Origin: Nitrospinota bacterium
Lineage (GTDB): Bacteria > Nitrospinota > Nitrospinia > UBA9942
Length of the DNA: 5,231 nt
Assembly: GCA_016234205.1 (NCBI GenBank)
Contig: JACRGN010000076.1
Coordinates: forward strand, 1-5,231
Direction: 5' to 3'
Shown: positions 1-4,814 of the stretch, piece after piece
Position numbering within the stretch: position 1 is the stretch's first letter
Layout of the letters: every line of letters starts with the position of its first letter
Notes under the pieces: generated by a model
Told to the model about the DNA's origin: nothing
The model's input: the letters and a program-made list of their open reading frames with translations, nothing else
The model's database searches: none
Program-made: the position numbers and the translations under genes

Positions 1-147
1 GTGCTTAAAGTTGATGATGAGATTGATGAGGCAGCAAAAAAGACGCTGGCATCCTATTCAAAGAATATCAGAGAGGGGACACCTGAATGGGAGGTATTAT
101 ATAATAAGCATTACAATGAAGAGGCAAAAAAGAGGAGGGGGTTTTAG
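1..147 (+). CDS. DUF507 family protein, C-terminal part (5' end outside window)
   Basis: An open frame runs from the first base to a TAG stop at 145-147 and encodes 48 residues. The peptide is highly charged and probably helical. It contains LKVDDEIDEAAKKTL, then REGTPEWEVLYNKHYNEEA, and ends in a basic KKRRGF. From memory, this matches the C-terminal half of DUF507 proteins, which are short (about 90-95 residues), of unknown function, and end in a 'G(S/T)xEWxxLYxKYYEEExxKR' pattern. A GTG occupies positions 1-3, but family length suggests the real start lies upstream, so the gene is treated as partial. No signal peptide or membrane segment is visible. It is 103 bases upstream of tgt on the same strand and could share a transcript with it. 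Function is unknown; the assignment rests on pattern recognition only. Confidence 0.72.
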   Translation: MLKVDDEIDEAAKKTLASYSKNIREGTPEWEVLYNKHYNEEAKKRRGF

Positions 148-250
148 TCAAGAAGCAGTTGTATTCCACAAATAAGATGATTTTCCTTCCTAATTATCTA
201 TCCATTTTTCAATTACAGAAATTCCTTGCAGATAGCAGTCTATATAAGGG

Positions 251-1378
251 ATGAATAATTCAAACTTCTTTGAAGTCCTGCATAAAGATAAACACACATC
301 TGCCCGCCTCGGAAAGCTTAAAACATATCACGGAGAGATAACGACCCCTGTATTCATGCCTGTCGGCACTCAGGCATCAGTAAAAACACTATCTCCACAG
401 GATTTAAAAGATAATGATGTTGAGATTATCCTTGGTAATACCTATCATCTATACTTAAGACCCGGACATAGTGTAATAAACGGGCTTGGCGGTTTGCATA
501 AATTCATCGGGTGGGATAGACCTATTTTGACAGACAGCGGTGGTTTTCAGGTCTTCAGCCACAGCGACTTGAGAAAGATAAATAAAGATGGTGTTGAATT
601 CAGGTCATATATAGACGGCTCAAAACATTTTATGACACCTGAATTATCTGTTGAGATTCAGGAATCACTTGGGGCTGATATAATTATGATATTTGATGAG
701 CCGGCACCTTATCCCTCTACTTACGAATATACACTTAAGTCTACAAGGTTGACCACAGAATGGGCAAAGAGATGTAAAGCGAGGCATAATAAAAAAGGGC
801 AGCTTCTTTTTGGAATTGTTCAGGGGGGAATTTATGAGGATTTGAGAAAAAATAGTATTGAGGATATAGTGGGTATAGGATTTGACGGCTATGCAATTGG
901 GGGCTTGAGTGTCGGCGAGGGAAAGGAGCAGATGTATCAGATGACAGGATATACTGCTCCTCTGCTGCCATCTGATAAACCGAGGTATCTTATGGGTGTG
1001 GGGACACCAGAGGATATTGTGAGATGTGTATCAATGGGGGTGGATATGTTTGATTGTGTAATGCCTACAAGAAACGCAAGAAACGGCTGTCTCTTTACAA
1101 GCAATGGCAAAGTGAATATAAGAAATGCCAGATTTATAAAGGATGAGAATCCATTAGACCCAAATTGTAACTGTTATACATGCAAAAATTTCTCTCTGGC
1201 ATATCTAAGGCACCTGTTTGTATCTGATGAAATACTATCGTTGAGGTTGAATACAATACACAATATACATTATTATATGAATTTGATGAAAAGGATTAGG
1301 GAGGCAATTGTAAAAGACAGGATGTGTGAACTAATGAATAGAGATTCTTCCCCTTCGCTCTGCTCAGAGTCGGAATGA
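251..1378 (+). CDS. tgt: Queuine tRNA-guanine transglycosylase (bacterial Tgt)
   Basis: Exchanges guanine-34 in the anticodon of GUN tRNAs (Asp, Asn, His, Tyr) for preQ1, the base-exchange step of queuosine synthesis in the cytoplasm. The 375 residues match the usual bacterial length. Visible motifs: TPVFMPVGT (32-40), TDSGGFQVFS (94-103) with general acid/base D95, MIFDE (146-150) with D149, FGIVQGG (187-193), GGLSVGEG (217-224), and MFDCVMPTRNARNG (266-279) with nucleophile D268. Zinc ligands are C306, C308, C311 and H337. All align with Zymomonas Tgt at constant offsets (7 before, 12 after about residue 190). The Cys usually following FDE (Cys158 in Zymomonas) is Pro151 here. ATG 251 is the first start after an in-frame TAA at 245-247; AAGGG abuts it with no spacing, so the ribosome site is poor. 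The last 11-12 residues and the TGA come from a palindromic repeat, giving a non-family Ser-rich tail. anmK follows after 101 bases. Confidence 0.97.
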   Translation: MNNSNFFEVLHKDKHTSARLGKLKTYHGEITTPVFMPVGTQASVKTLSPQDLKDNDVEIILGNTYHLYLRPGHSVINGLGGLHKFIGWDRPILTDSGGFQVFSHSDLRKINKDGVEFRSYIDGSKHFMTPELSVEIQESLGADIIMIFDEPAPYPSTYEYTLKSTRLTTEWAKRCKARHNKKGQLLFGIVQGGIYEDLRKNSIEDIVGIGFDGYAIGGLSVGEGKEQMYQMTGYTAPLLPSDKPRYLMGVGTPEDIVRCVSMGVDMFDCVMPTRNARNGCLFTSNGKVNIRNARFIKDENPLDPNCNCYTCKNFSLAYLRHLFVSDEILSLRLNTIHNIHYYMNLMKRIREAIVKDRMCELMNRDSSPSLCSESE

Positions 1379-1467
1379 CATGCTTTTTCATAGATGACAT
1401 TTTGTTTTGTCATTCTGAGGAAGCACATTCACTTCGTTCAGTGTAAACTCTGCGACCGAAGAATCTC
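1341..1467. repeat. Palindromic dispersed repeat, MITE-like, supplying the tgt 3' end
   Basis: The 127-base element is bounded by perfect 10-bp inverted termini, GAGATTCTTC (1341-1350) and GAAGAATCTC (1458-1467). A second perfect 8-bp pair lies inside: GAATGACA (1373-1380) and TGTCATTC (1408-1415). Smaller dyads occur in each arm, such as CTCTG/CAGAG at 1358-1369. From memory, GAGATTCTTC...GAATGACA with its reverse complement is a very common dispersed bacterial repeat. It has no ORF of its own. Its left arm is translated as the end of Tgt (about D365-E375) and its inner palindrome contains the Tgt stop (TGA 1376-1378). Its right end lies 12 bases before the anmK start, leaving no clear Shine-Dalgarno for anmK. 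The transcript could fold into a long hairpin. Confidence 0.82.
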
Positions 1468-1479
1468 ACTTCTCTGATT

Positions 1480-2625
1480 ATGCCAAAAACAGTAAGAGCA
1501 ATTGGCTTGATGTCAGGGACCTCGGCAGATGGGGTTGATGCCGCCCTTGTAGAAATAAAAGGGAAGGGACTTGATTGTAAAGTGGATTTAATAGCCTTTA
1601 AGAAATTTCCATTTTCAAAAGATTTAAGGGAGTTAATCCATAAAGTATCCACACCTGAATATGGGAGTGTAGATTTGATATGTCAGTTAAATTTTATACT
1701 TGGGGATTTATTTGCAAGGGCTGCAATAGGAGTTGTCAAAAAAGCAGGAATTAAAATAAAGGATATTGATTTGATAGGTTCACATGGTCAGACAATCTAT
1801 CATATGCCGGAGGGGAATCCCCCATCCACTTTACAGATAGGCGAGCCCTCTATTATTTCCGAGAGGACAGGAGTTACAACAATTGCAGATTTTAGAACAA
1901 TGGATATGGCAGCGGGGGGGCTTGGTGCACCTCTTACTCCGTTTGCACATTACATGCTTTTTAGAAATAAAGGAAAGGGAGTGGCAGTCAATAATATTGG
2001 GGGTATAAGCAATGTAACATTTATTCCAGCAGGAGGGAGTATAAATGATGTAATTGCCTTTGATACAGGACCTGGAAATATGCTCATAGACTCAATTAGC
2101 TATATAGTTACAAAGGGGAAAGTGGACTATGACAAAGATGGTAAAATGGCAAATAGGGGAGAGGTCAATGAGATACTTTTAAATAAACTCATGAAACATC
2201 CGTTCATAAAAAAGAGACCTCCAAAATCTACAGGGAGAGAGGAGTTTGGTTATGATACAGCATCAAGCGTCTATAAATTGGCAAAGAGATTTAGGCTATC
2301 TGATGAGGATATTTTAGCAACTATAACAAAATTTACAGCAAAGACAATTGCAGAGAATTACAGGAGATTTATTCTAAAACGAAATAAAATATCAGAGGTT
2401 ATTATCTGTGGTGGCGGTGCAAGGAATCCTGTCTTAATAGATATGATATCAAGGGAGTTAAAATCAATCAGGGTAAGAACATCAAATAGTTATGGTTTTC
2501 CTCCTGAAACAATAGAATCAATAGCCTTTGCTATTTTAGGATATGCCACATTAAAAGGTGCCCCTGCAAATCTTCCTCAAGTTACAGGTGCCAGGAAGAG
2601 AGTAGTTCTTGGAAAGATAATTTGA
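1480..2625 (+). CDS. anmK: Anhydro-N-acetylmuramic acid kinase
   Basis: Cytosolic kinase that opens 1,6-anhydro-N-acetylmuramic acid and phosphorylates it with ATP to MurNAc-6-phosphate, returning cell-wall turnover products to metabolism. At 381 residues it is about the family length (E. coli about 369). Sugar-kinase/actin-fold motifs are in order: GLMSGTSADGVDAALV (9-24, N-terminal phosphate loop), GSHGQTIYHMP (100-110), TLQIGEPSIIS (117-127), ADFRTMDMAAGGLGAPL (136-152), NNIGGISNVT (171-180), FDTGPGNMLID (194-204, with the catalytic Asp at 195), PPKSTGREEFG (247-257), and ICGGGARNPVLI (309-320, adenosine site). The family usually has GGQGAPL or GGEGAPL where this has GGLGAPL. ATG 1480 is the first start after an in-frame TAA at 1444-1446, and the protein begins where family members do. 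No Shine-Dalgarno is visible because a repeat ends 12 bases upstream; translation may be weak or coupled. A run of seven G (1914-1920) lies in the conserved AGG codons. Confidence 0.96.
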   Translation: MPKTVRAIGLMSGTSADGVDAALVEIKGKGLDCKVDLIAFKKFPFSKDLRELIHKVSTPEYGSVDLICQLNFILGDLFARAAIGVVKKAGIKIKDIDLIGSHGQTIYHMPEGNPPSTLQIGEPSIISERTGVTTIADFRTMDMAAGGLGAPLTPFAHYMLFRNKGKGVAVNNIGGISNVTFIPAGGSINDVIAFDTGPGNMLIDSISYIVTKGKVDYDKDGKMANRGEVNEILLNKLMKHPFIKKRPPKSTGREEFGYDTASSVYKLAKRFRLSDEDILATITKFTAKTIAENYRRFILKRNKISEVIICGGGARNPVLIDMISRELKSIRVRTSNSYGFPPETIESIAFAILGYATLKGAPANLPQVTGARKRVVLGKII

Positions 2626-2626
2626 T

Positions 2627-2641
2627 GTTCATTTTTTGAAC
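2627..2641. promoter_or_regulatory. Dyad GTTCA-N5-TGAAC, upstream copy (candidate operator)
   Basis: A perfect 5-bp inverted repeat with a five-T centre begins two bases after the anmK stop and ends seven bases before the -35 box. The same half-sites with the same spacing recur at 2682-2696, which favours a protein-binding site. It could also act as a weak terminator-like hairpin for anmK, but the stem is short, has only two G/C pairs, and the Ts lie in the loop. Confidence 0.5.
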
Positions 2642-2648
2642 TATTTTC

Positions 2649-2677
2649 TTGACACGGTGATATATCATCTTTATAAT
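2649..2677 (+). promoter_or_regulatory. Consensus sigma70-type promoter for the polysaccharide operon
   Basis: TTGACA at 2649-2654 and TATAAT at 2672-2677 are both perfect consensus hexamers with the optimal 17-base spacer. Transcription is expected to start near 2683-2686, about 58 bases before the regulator's ATG. The spacer contains a perfect palindrome, TGATATATCA (2658-2667). Such a strong core promoter between two matching dyads suggests it is held in check by a repressor. Confidence 0.85.
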
Positions 2678-2700
2678 TATTGTTCAAGGATTGAACAATA
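2678..2700. promoter_or_regulatory. Perfect 10-bp inverted repeat over the transcription start (candidate operator)
   Basis: TATTGTTCAA (2678-2687) and TTGAACAATA (2691-2700) are exact reverse complements separated by GGA. The core, GTTCA-N5-TGAAC at 2682-2696, repeats the dyad at 2627-2641 with centres 55 bp apart. The element touches the -10 box and covers the expected start site, a classic repressor position. The likely binder is the winged-helix protein encoded just downstream (inference). If transcription starts upstream of the left arm it could also form an RNA hairpin. Confidence 0.72.
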
Positions 2701-2742
2701 TAGCCGATATTAAGCTTACAAACATTATATCACTGTAATCCA

Positions 2743-3336
2743 ATGGAAAAAGATACTCATAGAACCTTCCAGCTTTTAACAGAAATAGATAAGGATAACC
2801 ATATAAGCCAGAGAGCACTTTCAACGAAGCTTGGTATCGCACTTGGTCTCACCAATTCTATTATAAAACGCTGTGTAATGAAGGGATACATAAAGATTTC
2901 CACTATTCCAAAGAACCGCATAAAATATCTCATTACACCTAAAGGATTCGCTGAAAAAGCCCGATTAACATATAATTATCTTCAATATACTGTAAGTTTT
3001 TACCGTGATGCGAGAGAGAAGATAAAAGAGTCTTTTCAATCAATAAGTGGAGATGGTATTAGAGATGTGATTTTTTATGGGGCAGGAGAGGTTGCAGAGA
3101 TATCTTTTATTTCATTGGCGGAGACAGATTTGAAGTTAGTGGCGGTTATTGATGATTTTAAGAAAGGCGAAGTTTTTTTCGGGATGCCTATCTACGGCAG
3201 AGAGAAATTAGATGAAATAGCTTATGATAAAGTCATAATAACAACATTTCGCGCTGCAGATACAATTCATAAAATACTAAAAAATGAGAAGAATATACCA
3301 AAGGGTAAAATTTTCTTATTAAATGGATATAAGTGA
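2743..3336 (+). CDS. Winged-helix (MarR-like, EPS-associated) regulator fused to a Rossmann-like domain
   Basis: Predicted DNA-binding protein of 197 residues. Residues 5-75 form a winged helix: a first helix (THRTFQLLTEI), a helix-turn-helix (ISQRALSTKLGIALGLTNSII, 21-41), then KGYIKI and a wing ending in YLITPKGFAEKARLT (62-76). From memory, that last segment is diagnostic of 'EPS-associated MarR family' regulators at the head of exopolysaccharide loci. Residues 80-105 look like a linker helix. Residues 108-195 resemble the nucleotide-binding fold found before PglD- and CapD/FlaA1-type sugar enzymes: VIFYGAGEVAEI (109-120, Gly-rich turn), LVAVIDD (132-138), FFGMPIYG (145-152), YDKVIITTF (161-169). 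No membrane segment or catalytic site is seen. A consensus promoter flanked by two dyads precedes it, suggesting autoregulation. The Rossmann part may sense a nucleotide or nucleotide-sugar (inference). ATG 2743 has no clear Shine-Dalgarno. The last codons overlap the next gene by four bases (GTGA). Confidence 0.84.
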   Translation: MEKDTHRTFQLLTEIDKDNHISQRALSTKLGIALGLTNSIIKRCVMKGYIKISTIPKNRIKYLITPKGFAEKARLTYNYLQYTVSFYRDAREKIKESFQSISGDGIRDVIFYGAGEVAEISFISLAETDLKLVAVIDDFKKGEVFFGMPIYGREKLDEIAYDKVIITTFRAADTIHKILKNEKNIPKGKIFLLNGYK

Positions 3337-4793
3337 TATTAAAAATTTGTGATTGGATAATATTTTATTCATTAATATTAATAGTAACACTTACCCCTTT
3401 AGTAATTAACCCTTGGGGGGATGACCAGTTCAGACTTCCAAAAGAGGTATTTGCTCAGATTATGATAATCATAGCATTCTCAAGCTGGCTGATAAAGCTT
3501 CTGGAAGAAAGTTTAATTTCCCCAAACCCCCCTTTATTAAAGAGGGGCAAAGGTGGGATTTTTCTGTCCGTGATAAAAAAAATATTTAAGAAGACACCAT
3601 TTATGTTACCAATATCCTTACTAATCCTTGCCAGCCTTTTCTCTTTAATTAATTCCACAAGTGCCCTATTCAGTTTTAAGAGTATTTTGAATATAATTCT
3701 TTATTCCATATTATATATATTGGTAGTAAATAACATTAAAGATGAAAAACAAGTAAGAAGATTGTTAATCTCTGCCCTTATTTCAGGTACTGTTACCTCA
3801 ATTTATTGTCTTGTTCAATATTTCGGTTTAGACCCAATTACACATACTGTTAATCCTGCTCAACCCAATATAGGCAGTTACAGGACAACAGGTTTCTTAG
3901 ATAACCCCGACATTGTCTCAGGTTACCTTATTGTCTTCCCAACAGTTGCATTGTCAATGTTCCTTATATCAACAAAACTTGCTTTGAGAATTTTCTTCTT
4001 TTCCGCTTTATTCTTGATTACAGCAATTATTATTATGATTCATTCAATTACTCCAATTTTTGGTTTATTTGCTGCTTTTCTGGTTTTTATGGTTTTTGTA
4101 AAGCCACACCTTCCTTCACTTCCTTCAAAGGCAAAGATTGGACTTGCAGTTATATTGGTTTTATTTGTCGGTGCAGGATTTATTACTGGTAAATTTGGCT
4201 CAATATTCAACAGTCTGTCATTCCATTATAAGAGATTTCAAAACTTATCTTCTGATAGATTATTAATGTGGCGGACTGCTGGAGAAATGATAAAGGATAA
4301 ACCTATTGCTGGGATTGGAGTAGGTATGTATAAAGTAAAATTTTTTGAATACAGAGATAAGGTGCTAGACAAGATTCCGTATTTTGGTGTTTATGAAAAA
4401 GCCGAGCAGTCACATAATGAATACCTTCAATTATGGGCAGAGATGGGGACTATAGGAATTATAGCAATCTTGTGGTTAATTATTAACTATTTTGCTTATG
4501 CAATTAAACTTGCTGTTCCCCGTAGTTCTGCTGCGGGGTTACCTTATATTCCCTCTCCCCTTGAGGGAGAGGGAAGGGTGAGGGGGACTACCAATCAATT
4601 ATTGATAGTCGGTTGTATGTCTGGTGTTGTAGCAATCTTAATTGATGCTATAGGAAGTTTTCCCTTTCACATAGCTCCGTCAGCAGTTTTGACCATAGTT
4701 TTAATCGCACTTACAGTATCCCTAACTATTTCATCTCCAATAGAGAAACGGTTAAGTCTACCATCTTCCTCTCCTCTTGTGGGAGAGGATTGA
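3333..4793 (+). CDS. O-antigen ligase / Wzy-like polymerase family membrane protein
   Basis: Predicted inner-membrane protein of 486 residues that joins or polymerises lipid-linked glycans on the periplasmic face. About 12 hydrophobic segments are visible, near residues 7-27, 38-55, 90-107, 114-133, 143-165, 195-215, 217-235, 238-256, 267-284, 370-392, 423-443 and 447-468. The large loop at 285-369 carries the Wzy_C-type pattern: RLLMWRTAGEMIKDKPIAG (309-327), GIGVGMY (327-333) and SHNEYLQLWAEMGTIG (360-375), with a probable functional His361. GTG 3333 overlaps the regulator's stop (GTGA), implying coupled translation. Three GC-rich palindromic elements lie in the frame: residues about 62-77 (ISPNPPLLKRGKGGIF), about 396-418 (two adjacent hairpins) and about 477-486, the last also giving the stop. 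All fall between or after membrane segments. Related proteins often carry a longer C-terminal region with TPRs, so the end may be shortened. Ligase and polymerase cannot be told apart by sequence here. Confidence 0.86.
   Translation: MILKICDWIIFYSLILIVTLTPLVINPWGDDQFRLPKEVFAQIMIIIAFSSWLIKLLEESLISPNPPLLKRGKGGIFLSVIKKIFKKTPFMLPISLLILASLFSLINSTSALFSFKSILNIILYSILYILVVNNIKDEKQVRRLLISALISGTVTSIYCLVQYFGLDPITHTVNPAQPNIGSYRTTGFLDNPDIVSGYLIVFPTVALSMFLISTKLALRIFFFSALFLITAIIIMIHSITPIFGLFAAFLVFMVFVKPHLPSLPSKAKIGLAVILVLFVGAGFITGKFGSIFNSLSFHYKRFQNLSSDRLLMWRTAGEMIKDKPIAGIGVGMYKVKFFEYRDKVLDKIPYFGVYEKAEQSHNEYLQLWAEMGTIGIIAILWLIINYFAYAIKLAVPRSSAAGLPYIPSPLEGEGRVRGTTNQLLIVGCMSGVVAILIDAIGSFPFHIAPSAVLTIVLIALTVSLTISSPIEKRLSLPSSSPLVGED
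3516..3560. repeat. In-frame palindromic element, 'NPPLLKRGKGG' type
   Basis: An imperfect palindrome is centred at 3537: CTTTA/TAAAG (3532-3536 and 3538-3542) flanked by CCCC (3527-3530) and GGGG (3544-3547), with outer C-rich and G-rich arms ending in AATTT and ATTT. It is translated without a break as ligase residues 62-77. From memory, this sequence and its reverse reading (PPLPLFNKGGFGE) are widespread dispersed repeats in bacterial genomes, usually between genes. Here it sits in the loop between the second and third predicted membrane segments. Confidence 0.72.
4518..4538. repeat. In-frame GC hairpin inside the ligase gene
   Basis: An 8-bp stem pairs 4518-4525 (CCCCGTAG) with 4531-4538 (CTGCGGGG). 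It has one T/G mismatch, which would be a G-U wobble in RNA, and a five-base loop. It is translated as PRSSAAG, residues 396-402, directly after a membrane segment. It lies 12 bases upstream of a second hairpin element. Whether the two are one composite insertion or two events cannot be told from the window. Confidence 0.6.
4551..4587. repeat. In-frame palindromic element, 'PSPLEGEGRVRG' type (copy 1)
   Basis: CCCTCTCCC (4551-4559) pairs perfectly with GGGAGAGGG (4565-4573) around the loop CTTGA, followed by an AAGGGTGAGGGGGA tail. It is translated as ligase residues 407-418. Bases 4552-4587 align in the same orientation with 4768-4804 at the ligase end, with a few substitutions and a one-base indel, so the two are copies of one family. 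Its GC-rich composition contrasts with the AT-rich gene around it. Confidence 0.75.
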
Positions 4794-4804
4794 GGTGAGG
4801 GGGA
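4768..4804. repeat. Palindromic element, 'SPLVGED' type (copy 2), ending the ligase gene
   Basis: CCTCTCC (4768-4774) pairs with GGAGAGG (4782-4788) around a TCTTGTG centre that a T/G wobble shortens to a five-base loop. GGTGAGGGGGA follows, as in copy 1. It encodes the last ligase residues (SSSPLVGED) and contains the stop codon TGA (4791-4793). Its G-rich tail runs to 11 bases before the start of the NusG-like gene. The hairpin has no following T run, so it is not a convincing terminator. Confidence 0.75.
4794..4803 (+). promoter_or_regulatory. Probable ribosome binding site of the NusG-like gene, carried by the repeat tail
   Basis: GGTGAGGGGG at 4794-4803 is purine-rich and contains AGGGGG, ending 11 bases before ATG 4815. 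No better Shine-Dalgarno exists in the 21-base gap. The bases belong to the repeat tail, since the same string occurs inside the ligase gene at 4578-4586, so the repeat appears to provide the site. Spacing is slightly long, and coupling to ligase translation is also plausible. Confidence 0.45.
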
Positions 4805-4814
4805 TTAAAGAATT

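Noticed and set aside
148..250. Possible promoter or preQ1 riboswitch upstream of tgt
   Set aside because: TATATA at 241-246 has no acceptable -35 at the right distance and lies too close to the ATG. I saw no preQ1-type stem-loop with an A-rich tail.
741..971. Antisense open frame of 76 codons
   Set aside because: Lies wholly within tgt, has no recognisable domain, and tgt is unambiguous.
1341..1467. Intrinsic terminator after tgt
   Set aside because: Large palindrome but without a G/C stem followed by a T run; the bounded inverted termini fit a dispersed repeat better.
1410..1652. Antisense open frame of 80 codons across the repeat and the anmK start
   Set aside because: The peptide is repeat sequence plus reversed anmK; no family resemblance.
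2627..2645. Intrinsic terminator after anmK
   Set aside because: Stem is only 5 bp with two G/C pairs and the T run is in the loop. Recurrence of the same dyad over the start site makes an operator more likely.
2682..2696. LexA box
   Set aside because: Known LexA sites I recall have other layouts (CTGT-N8-ACAG, GAAC-N4-GTTC, or direct GTTC-N7-GTTC). GTTC-N7-GAAC in inverted form does not match, and the context is polysaccharide, not SOS.
2684..2742. RfaH ops/JUMPstart element in the leader
   Set aside because: No GGCGGTAGCGTG-like sequence is present, and the NusG paralog is encoded downstream rather than acting here by any visible signal.
3455..3658. Antisense open frame including IPPLPLFNKGGFGEI
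   Set aside because: The motif is the reverse reading of the palindromic repeat, not a gene; it overlaps membrane segments of the ligase.
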